Assembly (NCBI RefSeq): GCF_000384475.1
Contig: NZ_ARWB01000001.1
Location: 3,351,039-3,415,038, forward strand
Length of the DNA: 64,000 nt
Reading direction: 5' to 3'
Source: Methylopila sp. M107
Lineage (GTDB): Bacteria > Pseudomonadota > Alphaproteobacteria > Rhizobiales > Methylopilaceae
Positions 25,320 to 34,335 of this stretch are shown here, in pieces (within the stretch, counting starts at the first letter, position 1; every line of letters begins with the position of its first letter). The notes under the pieces were generated by a model that saw only the letters and a list, made by a program, of their open reading frames with translations, had not been told where the DNA came from and ran no database searches. A program made the translations under genes and the position numbers.

Positions 25320-26068
25320 GCGCGCGTCGGCTGCCGATCGGCGAACTCGCGCAAGGCGGGATGGCCGACATGGTCCGGGCGGCCCGCGCGGCGCCGGGTC
25401 TCTTCGTGTTCTTCCTTGTCCTCGGCGCGGCCGCAGCCTTCATCGAGGCGGCCGTTCCTGGCGCGCTCGGCCTCAGCAGCGGCATGGACCTGGTCGTGAC
25501 GATCGCCGCCCACGCGCTGGTGACCGCGGCGGTCGCGGTCGCGCTGCATCGCTTCGTGATCCTGTCGGAGCTGAATTCCGTCGCGAGCCTTCTGGCGCGA
25601 TGGCGCACCGTCCTCGATTTCGCGAGCGTCCTGTTCGGCGCGCAGTTCTTGATCCTGCTGCCGACCCTGCTCGCCGGCTCGATCTGGGCGCGCCAGGAGG
25701 ACATGCCCGTCTGGATCCCGCCGCTCTGCATCGCGCTGGCGCTGACGGGCTTCCTCGCGCTGCTGCGCCATCTCCTGGTCTTCCCGGCGATCGCGATCGA
25801 CGCGGAGGATCGCAGCCTGCGGACGGGGGCGGCCGGCGCGGGGCGCGTCATCCTGCCGATCGTCTGCGCCTCGATCGTCGCGATGCTGCTGATTTCGCTG
25901 GCCGGGGCGCTGATCGGGGCGCCGCTGCTGCTGCTCGGCTTCTCGCAGTCGTCGCTCGTGATCAAGCTGTTCGCGCTCGTGGCCGAGGTCGCGATGTCGG
26001 CCGCGACGGTCGCGGTCGTGTCGCGGGCCTATCTGTGGCGGGAGGGCCGGCAGCCGGCGGACGGCTGA
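25316..26068 (+). CDS. Membrane protein of unknown function
   Basis: 250 residues, about six hydrophobic segments (for example [72 protein letters not shown]). No family motif recognised; the pattern resembles uncharacterised inner-membrane proteins of this order. The start at 25316 overlaps the stop of the UPF0060 gene (ATGA), which sets it despite no clear RBS. Last gene of the TPR-ispE-UPF0060 operon; the convergent Lrp gene begins 6 bases after its stop. Confidence 0.7.
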   Translation: MSARRLPIGELAQGGMADMVRAARAAPGLFVFFLVLGAAAAFIEAAVPGALGLSSGMDLVVTIAAHALVTAAVAVALHRFVILSELNSVASLLARWRTVLDFASVLFGAQFLILLPTLLAGSIWARQEDMPVWIPPLCIALALTGFLALLRHLLVFPAIAIDAEDRSLRTGAAGAGRVILPIVCASIVAMLLISLAGALIGAPLLLLGFSQSSLVIKLFALVAEVAMSAATVAVVSRAYLWREGRQPADG

Positions 26069-26074
26069 CGTCTC

Positions 26075-26536
26075 CTACCGCCGCGCCTCGACCACCTGCC
26101 GGATCGCGATCAGCGTCTTGAACGAGCGCACGTTCGGCTCGTCGTTCAGCGTCTCGCGCGTAAACCGCTCATAGTCCGCCATCGAGCCGACGCGCACCAG
26201 CAGCACGAAGTCGCTGTCGCCGGTCACATACCAGGCGTCGACGACCTCGGCGCGGGCCGAGATTTTCCGAGCGAAGGCGTCGAGCACGGCCGAGCCCTCG
26301 CGCTCCATCGTCACCAGCACATGCATGGTGAGGCCGAGCCCGAGCGCTTCCGGCGCGACGATCGAAACGTCGGCCGCGATGACGCCCCCGGCGCGCAGCC
26401 GTTTCAGGCGGCGCAGCACCGCGCTCTCCGACAGCCCAACCTTGTCCGCGAGCAGCCGCGCCGGCGCGAGGTTGTCGCGGGCGACGAGGCCGAGCAGCTT
26501 GCGGTCGAAGGCGTCGAGCGTGACGGGTTTCGGCAT
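26075..26536 (-). CDS. Lrp/AsnC family transcriptional regulator
   Basis: 153 residues. HTH at residues about 9-52 (LDAFDRKLLGLVARDNLAPARLLADKVGLSESAVLRRLKRLRAGGVI), a linker, then the RAM/AsnC effector domain with VVDAWYVTGDSDFVLLVRVGSMADYERF. A DNA-binding regulator responding to amino acids; probably controls the divergent EamA transporter gene, as amino-acid exporters are often next to Lrp-type regulators. The intergenic space (26537-26621) holds the shared promoters. Confidence 0.93.
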   Translation of the reverse strand: MPKPVTLDAFDRKLLGLVARDNLAPARLLADKVGLSESAVLRRLKRLRAGGVIAADVSIVAPEALGLGLTMHVLVTMEREGSAVLDAFARKISARAEVVDAWYVTGDSDFVLLVRVGSMADYERFTRETLNDEPNVRSFKTLIAIRQVVEARR

Positions 26537-26621
26537 GACGACCGCACCCTACGCCGGAAATCGTCGCCCGGCGGCGGAAATCGCCGGAAAGCCGCGCGAC
26601 CGATGGGATATCAGGGCGGCC

Positions 26622-27542
26622 ATGTCGTCTTCCGCTTCCCCGTCATCCCCAGGCTCCATCGACCTCGTCAGGCTCGGCGCCATCGCGGCGGTCGTGGGCT
26701 CTATCGTGTCGCTCTGCGTCGGGACGTCGTTCGCCAAAAGCCTGTTCGACAGCGTCGGCGCGGCCGGCGTCACGGCGCTCCGGGTCTCGATCTCGGCGCT
26801 GATCCTGTGCGCCGTCTGGCGGCCGTGGCGGGGACGCTGGGCGCCCAAGGACCTCGCCGCCGTCGCGCTGTTCGGCGTCGTGCTCGGCGCGATGAACCTG
26901 ATGTTCTACATGGCGCTGCGCACGGTGCCGCTCGGCGTCACCATCGCGATCGAGTTTTCCGGGCCGCTCGCGGTCGCGCTCGCGTCCTCGCGCAAGGCGG
27001 CGGATTTCGTCTGGATCGCGCTCGCGGTCGCGGGGCTCGGCCTGCTGCTGCCGCTCGGCCACGGCGCGGCCGCGCTCGACCCGACGGGCGTGATGTTCGC
27101 GCTCGGCGCCGCGGTGTGCTGGGCGCTCTACATCGTGCTCGGCGGCCGGCTCGGCCATCTGCATGGCGGCCGGACGATCGCGCTCGGCATGAGCGTCGCC
27201 GCGCTGGTCGCGCTCCCGTTCGGGATCGCGCAGGCCGGCGCTGGACTGGTCGCGCCCGAGATCCTGGGCTTCGCGGCCGTGGTCGCGGTGGCGTCGAGCG
27301 TGATCCCGTATTCGCTCGAGATTTATGCGCTGCCGCGCCTGCCGCGGCAGACCTTCGGGGTGTTGCTGAGCCTCGAGCCCGCGGTCGGCTCGCTCGCTGG
27401 GCTCGTGATTCTGGGCGAGAAGCTGTCGCTCGTGGAATGGGCCGCGATCGGCGCCATCGTGACGGCCTCGGTCGGCGCGGCCCTCGGCGCGAGCCGCCGC
27501 CCGGCGCATCCGGAAGCGGAGCCCGAGGCGGCGTCGCGCTGA
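26622..27542 (+). CDS. EamA/RhtA-family amino-acid or metabolite exporter
   Basis: 306 residues, ten hydrophobic helices in two EamA repeats (VGSIVSLCVGTSFAKSLFDSVGAAGVTALR ... and VIPYSLEIYALPRLPRQTFGVLLSLEPAVGSLAGLVILGEKLS). These are RhtA/YddG-like: the RLPRQTFGVLLSLEPA segment is typical of threonine/homoserine exporters. The start at 26622 gives the short family N-terminus (an in-frame ATG far upstream lies opposite the Lrp gene). Divergent from Lrp, so leucine/amino-acid-responsive regulation is inferred. Confidence 0.88.
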   Translation: MSSSASPSSPGSIDLVRLGAIAAVVGSIVSLCVGTSFAKSLFDSVGAAGVTALRVSISALILCAVWRPWRGRWAPKDLAAVALFGVVLGAMNLMFYMALRTVPLGVTIAIEFSGPLAVALASSRKAADFVWIALAVAGLGLLLPLGHGAAALDPTGVMFALGAAVCWALYIVLGGRLGHLHGGRTIALGMSVAALVALPFGIAQAGAGLVAPEILGFAAVVAVASSVIPYSLEIYALPRLPRQTFGVLLSLEPAVGSLAGLVILGEKLSLVEWAAIGAIVTASVGAALGASRRPAHPEAEPEAASR

Positions 27543-27547
27543 CGCGC

Positions 27548-27697
27548 TCAGACCGCTCGTCGGCCTGTGATCAGCCGGTAGATCACAACGATCACTGCCA
27601 CGACCAGCAGCAGGTGGATGAGCCCGCCGGCGACATGGAACACCGTGTTTCCGAGCAGCCAGAGAACGACGAGAATGATCGCGATTGTCCAAAGCAT
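27548..27697 (-). CDS. lmo0937-like small membrane protein
   Basis: 49 residues beginning MLWTIAIILVVLWLLGNT, then FHVAGGLIHLLLVVAVIVVIYRLITG. This is the lmo0937-type family of tiny two-helix membrane proteins (function unknown, often stress-linked). The start at 27697 matches the family beginning MLWTI; an extended frame upstream is not conserved in style. GGAAA lies just before the ATG. Confidence 0.78.
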   Translation of the reverse strand: MLWTIAIILVVLWLLGNTVFHVAGGLIHLLLVVAVIVVIYRLITGRRAV

Positions 27698-27813
27698 GGC
27701 GTTTCCTTTCGCGTTGATCGCCAAGCAGTGGAATTGTCGCTCGCGATCGCGTGATCGAAAACGCCGGTGGGTCGCTAGCGTTCCGAACATGCGCTGTTCC
27801 CGCCCTCTTTCCG

Positions 27814-27895
27814 TTGACCCAAACCCCCGTTCTCATGTAGAAGCCCGCATCGGCGCGGAGGCTCGACCTTCCGCGCCTTTCCGTTTGGGCTTTTT
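27814..27895 (+). promoter_or_regulatory. Putative rplU promoter and leader hairpin
   Basis: TTGACC (27814-27819) and TAGAAG (27838-27843) with an 18-base spacer fit a sigma-70-like promoter. Directly downstream, GGCGCGGA (27852-27859) pairs with TCCGCGCC (27870-27877), extended by an inner AGG/CCT, and is followed by a T-rich stretch (TTTCCG, then TTTTTATT). This could be an attenuator or an L21-binding leader; prediction only. Confidence 0.4.
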
Positions 27896-27973
27896 ATTCC
27901 CGAACCAACAAAAAGACGCGCCAGGGGCAATCGGGCCTCGGAGCGCGATCGCCACATACGGGAACTGAGAAAA

Positions 27974-28294
27974 ATGTTCGCAGTCATCAAGACCGGCGGC
28001 AAGCAGCACAGGGTCGTCGCCGACGACGTGCTGACCGTCGGAAAGCTCGAAGGCGAGGCCGGCTCCAAGGTCACCTTCGGCGAAATCCTCGCGATCGGCG
28101 TCGGCGACGACGTCTCGATCGGCGCGCCCTTCGTCTCCGGCGCCTCGGTCGCGGCCGAGATCGTCGAACATGCGCGCGGCGAAAAGGTCATCGCGTTCAA
28201 GAAGCGCCGGCGCCAGAACTCCAAGCGCAAGCGCGGCCACCGCCAGGACTACACGATCGTCAAGATCGTTGGCCTGACCGGCGCCAAGAACTGA
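27974..28294 (+). CDS. rplU: 50S ribosomal protein L21
   Basis: 106 residues, normal length. [14 protein letters not shown] is the invariant L21 beginning; [18 protein letters not shown] is the conserved C-terminal rRNA-binding segment. It belongs to the 50S subunit and contacts 23S rRNA. Forms a conserved pair with rpmA 24 bases downstream. The upstream leader hairpin may regulate the operon. Confidence 0.98.
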   Translation: MFAVIKTGGKQHRVVADDVLTVGKLEGEAGSKVTFGEILAIGVGDDVSIGAPFVSGASVAAEIVEHARGEKVIAFKKRRRQNSKRKRGHRQDYTIVKIVGLTGAKN

Positions 28295-28318
28295 TCCGCT
28301 CGAGGTAGGAGAGACACC

Positions 28319-28594
28319 ATGGCACATAAGAAGGCAGGCGGTTCGTCCCGCAACGGCCGCGATTCGGCCGGCCGGCGCCTCGGCGTGAAGAAGTTCGGCG
28401 GCGAGAACGTCATTCCGGGCAACATCCTCGTGCGTCAGCGCGGCACCAAGTGGCATCCGGGCGCCAATGTCGGCATCGGCAAAGACCACACCTTGTTCGC
28501 GACCGCGGAAGGCAAAGTCCTGTTCGTGCACAAGGCCAACGGCCGCACCTACGTAAACGTCGCCTCGGCCGTCCAGGCCGAAGCCGCGGAATGA
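28319..28594 (+). CDS. rpmA: 50S ribosomal protein L27
   Basis: 91 residues. [20 protein letters not shown] and the [20 protein letters not shown] segment are diagnostic of L27, whose N-terminus reaches the peptidyl transferase centre. TAGGAGAG provides a strong ribosome binding site before the ATG. Second gene of the rplU-rpmA operon; a terminator-like hairpin follows at 28668-28702. Confidence 0.98.
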   Translation: MAHKKAGGSSRNGRDSAGRRLGVKKFGGENVIPGNILVRQRGTKWHPGANVGIGKDHTLFATAEGKVLFVHKANGRTYVNVASAVQAEAAE

Positions 28595-28667
28595 CGGCGG
28601 GTTGATGCAAGGCATCCCGCCGGGCGCTTGAAGCACCCCCGGCGGTTCGACCGTAGAACCGGATGAG

Positions 28668-28702
28668 ACGGGGGAGCGCGCAAGCCGTACTCCCCCGTTT
28701 TC
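28668..28702 (+). terminator. Rho-independent terminator after rpmA
   Basis: ACGGGGGAG (28668-28676) pairs with CTCCCCCGT (28690-28698), followed by TTTTCCGTTT. A 9-bp perfect stem with a short U-rich tail just before the acetyltransferase gene. Confidence 0.78.
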
Positions 28703-28721
28703 CGTTTCCGGGCCCGGTCCG

Positions 28722-29840
28722 ATGCCAGCCTCGTTCAGCTTCGAAGACAGCCTGCTCGAAAAGTCCTGCGCGACGGCCGCGGCCGGCGTGACGCTGCGCC
28801 GTATCGCGGCCGCCGACGCCGACGCGATGGTTCTGGGGCTGAGCGACCTTGCGGTCGCCCGCAACCTGATCGCCGTCCCGCACCCCTACCGGATCGAGGA
28901 CGCCCGCGAGTTCATCGCGGGCCCCGCCGCCTCGCCGCACATGCTCTGCGCCGCGATCGAGGTCGAGGGCCTCTTCGCCGGCTGCGTCGCGATCGACGCC
29001 ATGACGGGCGCGCCCGAACTCGGCTACTGGCTCGCTGCGTCGTTCCACGGACGCGGGATCGGATCGGCCGCGGCGCACGCGCTGGTCGACCTCGCCTTCG
29101 CCGCGACCAGGCTGCCGGCGATCGTCTCCGGCCATTTCTTCGACAATGCGGTCTCGGCCGCGGTGCTGGCGAAGCTCGGCTTTCGCCGCACCGGCATCGT
29201 CGAGACGCGCTCCCGCGCGCGGGCCGAGACGGTGCGGCTCGTCACAATGGCGCTCGCCCGCGACGATTGGGCGCTCGCGCGCACGATCGTCGAGACGCCG
29301 CGGCTCGTCATGGCGCAGCCGACGCTCGCCGACGCCGACGAGATCGCGCTGCTCGCCGCCGACCGGTCGCTCGGGCTGATGACGGCCGCGATCCCAAAAC
29401 CCTTCACGCTGGAGGACGCCCGCGCCTTCGTGCTGTCGTCCGCGCGCAGGGCCCGGCCCGCCTCGATGACGTTCACGATCCGCATGCGCGCGACCGGCGC
29501 GCTGGTCGGCGGCATTGGCTGGAGCGAGGCCGAGCGCGGCGCGGTCGAACTCGGCTACTGGCTCGGCGCCGACCATCGGGGGAGGGGCCTCGCCACGGAG
29601 GCCGCGCGGGTGGTGCTCGACGCCGCCTTCGAGCTCACGGGCGCGACCGCGGCCACCGCTCGCTGCCGCGTCGCGAACCTTGCGTCCCGCGGCGTACTGG
29701 AGCGCTGCGGGTTCCAGTGGGAGGGCGCGAGCCTCGTCCGCACGCCGGGTTCGGGCGGCTCGGTCGCGGTCGACGTGTTCCGGCTCGACCGGGACGTGTT
29801 CTGCTCGCTGAAGGCCTGGGGGCAGGGCGCGCCGGCTTAG
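28722..29840 (+). CDS. Tandem GNAT acetyltransferase (two fused GNAT domains)
   Basis: 372 residues. Two GNAT domains in one polypeptide: domain 1 at about residues 22-178 with acetyl-CoA loop HGRGIGSAAA, and domain 2 at about residues 190-360 with HRGRGLATEAARVVLD. Each has the RimJ-like architecture (VTLRRIAAADADAM; VMAQPTLADADEI; ELGYWLAASFH; ELGYWLGADH). In many Hyphomicrobiales two separate GNAT genes follow rplU-rpmA; here they appear fused. Substrate unknown (N-terminal or small-molecule amines). The usual next gene, obgE, is not found downstream. Confidence 0.85.
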   Translation: MPASFSFEDSLLEKSCATAAAGVTLRRIAAADADAMVLGLSDLAVARNLIAVPHPYRIEDAREFIAGPAASPHMLCAAIEVEGLFAGCVAIDAMTGAPELGYWLAASFHGRGIGSAAAHALVDLAFAATRLPAIVSGHFFDNAVSAAVLAKLGFRRTGIVETRSRARAETVRLVTMALARDDWALARTIVETPRLVMAQPTLADADEIALLAADRSLGLMTAAIPKPFTLEDARAFVLSSARRARPASMTFTIRMRATGALVGGIGWSEAERGAVELGYWLGADHRGRGLATEAARVVLDAAFELTGATAATARCRVANLASRGVLERCGFQWEGASLVRTPGSGGSVAVDVFRLDRDVFCSLKAWGQGAPA

Positions 29841-29936
29841 AGGGGCCATTGCTACGGCTGACTCACCTTTTCACCTCTCCCCGGCGCGGTGGCCCGCCAT
29901 CGCAGGCGATCCCGCCGGGGTTGCACGTAATTGTCA

Positions 29937-30613
29937 TTACATGCAGCACGATTCCCGACGCGGTTCCCGCGACAAGGACGCCGAGCGCACGCTGGCCGTC
30001 AGCGCGAGACTGACCGGATCAACTGTAGGATCCAAGCTGCGCGACGAGATCAGCCGCGTGAATTTCGGCCAATCGAATTGTGATCCCGGGTCGCTTCGGC
30101 GATCGGGGTCGACCATCGCGTGCGAGAAGACGTATTTGAGGTTTGGATACTTCGCCCAACAATATCTGACGATCTGCGCAGTCATCTCGATTTGCCAATC
30201 CGAGAAACTGTCCGTCGGTATTTGGCGGTTCACAACCTCGATCCCCAAGGACCAGTGGTTTATGCGGGTCCTTCCGCCGAGACGCTCATGCGTGCAGGAG
30301 TTTCTCACGTGCCAAGCGGCGAGGGACTCGGAAACGACGGCGACGATCGAAGATCCATGCCCGTGTTCGTCTTCATCCGGGACAATCCAATGCGCCGAGG
30401 CCTCTCTGCCGGGCGTCTCCCAGGTGTCCAATGCGCCTGCGGTGCTGGAGCCGGCAGTCGCGTGGATGACCACCGCCTCGATTCCATTGATCGGGTGGAA
30501 GCTCCGACTGGTCGCGCGATGCTCGTTCAGCCATGGAGCATTCGTGTAGACAACTTCCGGCAACCGAAAAGGAGCTGGCCTGCCCTGCGGAGGCAACTCG
30601 AAGAAGTAAGTCT
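29937..30613 (-). pseudogene. N-acetylmuramoyl-L-alanine amidase, start region split off by IS630
   Basis: Amidase_2 zinc amidase: zinc His in VIHATAGSS, WIVPDEDEHG, AAWHVRNS, INHWSLGIEVVN and a C-terminal HAMVDPDRRSDPGSQFDWPKF; cleaves the amide between MurNAc and the stem peptide. The gene lost its start: the insertion at 30616-31662 separates the body from the ATG at 31675-31673. Joining the two flanks at the duplicated TA restores one open frame (M-G-D-P-K-T-Y-F-F-E-L-P-P...; 229 codons) with the SD GAGGG 8 bases before that ATG. A TTG at 30596 could still start a shortened protein, but TTG without a nearby SD is doubtful. The body is AT-richer than neighbours. Confidence 0.8.
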
Positions 30614-30628
30614 TAGAGCGTGATCATC

Positions 30629-31235
30629 TCATATTGACGCGTATCCAGCGTTGACGATGTAGTTTCGGCATTCTTCGGCGGAGAAGTCGTTGAGGAGTGT
30701 CGGGATGCGCCGCCAGGTGGTTTCGACCGTTCGTTCCTGAGCTCTGCGCAGCATGTGCTTGAGCTTGGCGAAGACCTGCTCGATCGGGTTGAGGTCGGGG
30801 CTGTAGGGCGGCAGGAAGGCGAGCCGGGCTCCAGCGTTTCGGATGGCCTCTCGGACGGCCTTTCCTTTGTGACTGCCGAGGTTGTCGAGCACGACGACGT
30901 CGCCGGGCTTCAGCGTCGGGATCAGAACCTCGGTCACGTAGGCGAGGAAGCGGACGCCGTTGATCGGACCGTCGAACACGCAGGGCGCATCGATCCTGTC
31001 CGAGCGCAGCGCGGCGAGGAACGTCATTGTCTTCCAGTGCGCGTGCGGAACCTTGGCGTTCAGCCGCTGGCCACGCGGGCTCCAGCCGCGCAGCGGCGCC
31101 ATGTTGGTCTTGGCCCAGGTCTCGTCGAGGAAGACGAGACGGGAGGCGTCAACGCGCCTCTGAAGGCTTCGCCACCTTCGTCGGCGGCGCACGACGTCCG
31201 GCCTGTCCCGCTCGCTCGCCAGAACGGTTTTTTTT
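30629..31235 (-). CDS. IS630 transposase, downstream frame (OrfB, catalytic)
   Basis: Read continuously from the A8 run: [14 protein letters not shown], then the DDE catalytic core: [19 protein letters not shown] (first Asp/Glu), [15 protein letters not shown] (second Asp), [22 protein letters not shown] (third Glu). Complete DDE-type catalytic half; the shift needed from OrfA is one base forward or two back on the A8 slip site. An independent start at a GTG at 31192 is possible but would lack the N-terminal HTH. Confidence 0.85.
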
Positions 31236-31571
31236 GAAGCTCAGCTTCTCAGAGCGGACCAGGCTCCAGACCGCGCCATAACTCGCAACGACGCCGCGTT
31301 CGGCGAGCTCTCGCTGCAGCCGCCGCAAGCTGACATGCGGCTCGGCCGCAAGCCGCGCCAGCACCCAGTCCCGCTCGCCTGCGAGCCGCAACGGACGACG
31401 CGAGCCCATCGGTTTGGCCGCGGCGCTCCCCGTCGCCCGGTGGCGCTGCGACCATTTCACGACGCTCGACACGCTCACCTGAAACGTCGCCGCGACAGAA
31501 CGAACGCTCTCGCCAGCCGCAACCCGCGCCACCGCGCGCTCCCGAAGATCAAGCGAATAGGCGCGAACCAT
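31149..31571 (-). CDS. IS630 transposase, upstream frame (OrfA)
   Basis: Frame starting at ATG 31571, 140 codons to its own stop. N-terminal HTH pair: [43 protein letters not shown], and the second HTH-like [32 protein letters not shown]. This is the DNA-binding half of the IS630 transposase. At the A8 run (T on the plus strand, 31228-31235) it would hand over to the downstream frame. Confidence 0.85.
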   Translation of the reverse strand: MVRAYSLDLRERAVARVAAGESVRSVAATFQVSVSSVVKWSQRHRATGSAAAKPMGSRRPLRLAGERDWVLARLAAEPHVSLRRLQRELAERGVVASYGAVWSLVRSEKLSFKKNRSGERAGQAGRRAPPTKVAKPSEAR

Positions 31572-31818
31572 TCCGCCATCCTCCAATCCCGACACTCAAT
31601 CGGAATCAGAAATCCGCCAGAAAGTGAATCCCTTCCCGATTCAAAACACGACGATCACGCTCTAGGGTCTCCCATGGCGCTGCCCTCTACACCTGAATTC
31701 CTTCAGAAAGAGGCAAGGCCTAATCATAGGTAGAGTAAATACGTACTAACACGCAGTGAGGGTGCTGCGTTATGGTGGATGCTCCTGAAGGCGTATCCAC
31801 CACGGATTGTGAATCCGA

Positions 31819-33633
31819 TCACCGCCGCCCGAACAGCTTCTCCAGATCCGTCGCCGACAGCGTCACGAAGGTCGGCCTCCCGTGGTTGCACGTCGAGGCG
31901 GCGGGCTCGGCTTCGATCGCGCGGAGCAGGGCGTTCATCTCGTCGGGCTTCAGGCGGCGGCCCGCGCGAACCGAGCCGTGGCACGCGACGGTCGCGAGGA
32001 TGAGGTCGAGCCGGCGCGCGAACGGGGCGCTTTCCGCGGCGCCTTCGGCGAGCGTCTCGGCGAGGTCGCGCACCAAGGCGACGGCGTCGCAGGGGCCGAG
32101 CGGGGCGGGGGTGGCGCGCACCAGCACCGCGCCCGGCCCGAACGCCTCGACCGAAAGGCCGAGGGCCAACAACTCGTCCGAGACCGCGATCACCCGTTCC
32201 GCGTCGGCGGGCTCGAGCTCGACGACGTCCGGAACCAGCAGTTCCTGCCGCGGCACGCCCGAGCGGGCGCGCAGGCGCTTCAGCTCCTCATAGGTCAGCC
32301 GCTCATGCGCCGCATGGGCGTCGACCAGCACGACGCCGTCGCGGGTCTCGGCGAGCACATAGGTTCCGTGAAGATGCGCCTTCGCCGCGCCGAGCGGCCG
32401 GTCGAGCGCGCCGTCGTCCGCCGCCTCGCTTGTCGCGACATTGGCCGCGGGCGCGAGGTCGATCAGTTCGGGCGCGAAAGCCGCCTGCGCGGGCGCCGCA
32501 AAGCCGCCTCCGCCTCCGCCGCTCCAGCGCGTGGCGGGTCTCGGCTGCGGGGCGGGACGGTGCGCGGCGCCATGCGGGAACGGCGCGCGGGCGGCGAAGC
32601 GGGCGATCTCGGCGCCGCCCGCAGCATATGGCTGTGCGCCCTGTTCGCTCAGCGCCGCCCGCACCGTCGAGATCAGCAGGCCGCGAATGAGGCCCGGATC
32701 GCGGAAGCGCACCTCCGCCTTGGTCGGGTGGACGTTGACGTCGACCTCGCCGGCCGGGACCCTGATGTCGAGCGCCGCCACCGGCCAGCGGTCGCGCGGC
32801 ATGACGTCCTGATAGGCGGCCTTCAGCGCGCCGACCAGCAGCCGGTCGCGCACCGGCCGTCCGTTGACCGAGAGGTGGATGGCGACCGACGTCGCGCGGC
32901 TGAGGTGGCCGAGCCCGACATGGCCGGCGACGCCGGCACGCTCGCGCGCCGCATCGACCGCGACCACGGCGCCGGCCGTCTCGGAGCCCAGCACCTGCGC
33001 GAGACGCTCCGTGCGGCCAGCGTCGTCGCCGGCGACGGCGGGGAACCGCAGCGTCCGGTCCTCGACCACCAGCGTCCAGTCCACGGTCGGGCTCGCGAGC
33101 GCCAGCCGGCGGACGACGTCGGCGGCGGCCTGTCCCTCGGCCCGCTCGGACTTCAGGAACTTGGCCCGCGCCGGCGTCGCGAAGAACAGGTCGCGCACCT
33201 CGATGCGCGTGCCCTTCGGCAATGCGGCGGGCTCGGGCGCGGACTTGGCGCCGCCCTCGACGACGAGCCGCCAGCCATGGGCCGCGCGGTCCGTCCTGGT
33301 CTCGATGGACAGCCGCGCCACCGCGCCGATCGAGGGCAGCGCCTCGCCGCGGAACCCCATGGTCGCGACGCCGGACAGGTCTTCGTCGGAGGTGATCTTC
33401 GAGGTCGCGAAGCGCTCGACCGCGAGCGCTAGGTCCTCCGCGTCCATGCCGGAGCCGTTATCGACGACGCGGATCAGGCGCGCGCCGCCGCCGTCGAGCA
33501 CGATCTCGATGCGCGAGGCCCCGGCGTCGAGCGCGTTCTCGGCGAGTTCCTTGACGACCGAGGCCGGGCGCTCGACCACCTCGCCTGCGGCGATCCGGTT
33601 CGCGACGACGTCGGAGAGCAGGCGGACGGGCAT
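31819..33633 (-). CDS. mutL: DNA mismatch repair protein MutL
   Basis: 604 residues. GHKL ATPase domain with VVKELAENALDAGA (Mg/ATP Asn), DNGSGMDAED, GFRGEALPSIGAV; then DNA-binding region ATPARAKFLKSERAE. The C-terminal dimer/endonuclease domain contains VDAHAAHERLTYEEL (DQHAxxERxxxE-type motif) and ACHGSVRAGRRL, TCNHGRPTFV, so it is the endonuclease-type MutL of organisms without MutH. Works with MutS in mismatch repair. Complete; the start at MPVRLLSDVVANRIAAGEVV is the family start. Confidence 0.97.
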   Translation of the reverse strand: MPVRLLSDVVANRIAAGEVVERPASVVKELAENALDAGASRIEIVLDGGGARLIRVVDNGSGMDAEDLALAVERFATSKITSDEDLSGVATMGFRGEALPSIGAVARLSIETRTDRAAHGWRLVVEGGAKSAPEPAALPKGTRIEVRDLFFATPARAKFLKSERAEGQAAADVVRRLALASPTVDWTLVVEDRTLRFPAVAGDDAGRTERLAQVLGSETAGAVVAVDAARERAGVAGHVGLGHLSRATSVAIHLSVNGRPVRDRLLVGALKAAYQDVMPRDRWPVAALDIRVPAGEVDVNVHPTKAEVRFRDPGLIRGLLISTVRAALSEQGAQPYAAGGAEIARFAARAPFPHGAAHRPAPQPRPATRWSGGGGGGFAAPAQAAFAPELIDLAPAANVATSEAADDGALDRPLGAAKAHLHGTYVLAETRDGVVLVDAHAAHERLTYEELKRLRARSGVPRQELLVPDVVELEPADAERVIAVSDELLALGLSVEAFGPGAVLVRATPAPLGPCDAVALVRDLAETLAEGAAESAPFARRLDLILATVACHGSVRAGRRLKPDEMNALLRAIEAEPAASTCNHGRPTFVTLSATDLEKLFGRR

Positions 33634-33780
33634 GGATCGACGGCTTGGCTTCGGGCGGATGGGACGCTGAAGCCTAGCATGCGGCGCGAGGGCGCCGTGA
33701 GGCGCGCCCGCGCGGATGTCCCCACCTGGTTTCGGGATGCGTCGCGGGTCGGATCGGCGGCCCGCGACGATCGTGCGGTG

Positions 33781-34083
33781 TCAGCCCTTCGGCGAGTAGA
33801 TCGAGCACCAGCCTTCCGGGCTGATCGGCCCTTCGACGCCCATGCAGGCGTCCGGCGCCTGGAACATGCCGCAGCCGGAGCATTTGTCGGCGCCTTTCGG
33901 GCTCGACTGGTACTGCACGTCCGCCTGCTTCTGCTTCGACTGCGCGGCGGCGCGCGTCGCCGCCATGCACGCCGCGCCGACGCCGATCATGGCCGCGCCC
34001 GCGATCACGCTCCGGCGCGAGAGCGCGTCGGAGTTCTGCTTCAGTCCCGTCTGCTTGTTTTCAGTATCGGGAATTCTTCTCAT
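33781..34083 (-). CDS. High-potential iron-sulfur protein (HiPIP), Tat-exported
   Basis: 100 residues. Twin-Arg signal SRRSVIAGAAMIGVGAACM; mature part has Cys68-x-x-Cys71, Cys80 and Cys93 (CSGCGMF, DACMGV, GWCSIY), the [4Fe-4S] HiPIP spacing. Periplasmic electron carrier. No obvious partner is adjacent; mutL lies downstream in the same direction at 147 bases. Confidence 0.92.
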   Translation of the reverse strand: MRRIPDTENKQTGLKQNSDALSRRSVIAGAAMIGVGAACMAATRAAAQSKQKQADVQYQSSPKGADKCSGCGMFQAPDACMGVEGPISPEGWCSIYSPKG

Positions 34084-34335
34084 TGGAGCCTCCCTGCCAA
34101 CCGGCGGTTCAGCCGGCGCGGGGTAAGAGGCTAGCGTTCACGTTTCCGTTTTAAATGATTCTAATTCTAAGTTATTAGATCGCGCACAATGTTTTCGTGC
34201 GACCACTCGAGGGTCGGCGGGTCGATTAAAGGTTGAATCGACGGTCCCAACGGTGTTGCCTGATCAAAACGCCGCGCATCGACGCAGGCATGACGTCGCT
34301 CGCTGAGGCGATCGGCGCGATTGGGAGGTACGCCA

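Larger units (their letters stand above)
30616..31662 (-). mobile_element. IS630-family insertion sequence, complete
   Basis: 1047 bp, with 10-bp perfect terminal inverted repeats GAGCGTGATC (left end at 30616, right end read inward at 31662), and the two ends extend for about 3 more similar bases. It is flanked by TA on both sides (30614-30615, 31663-31664), the target duplication typical of IS630/Tc1-like elements. Contains two overlapping transposase reading frames on the minus strand. Confidence 0.93.

Noticed and set aside
26325-26621. Long N-terminal extension of the EamA frame
   Set aside because: It is antisense to the Lrp gene; the ATG at 26622 gives the family's usual start.
29841-29936. 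Possible obgE remnant
   Set aside because: 95 bases with no similarity to an ObgE start; nothing seen.
32864-33670. 268-codon plus frame across mutL
   Set aside because: Antisense shadow of mutL with Ser/Arg-rich composition.
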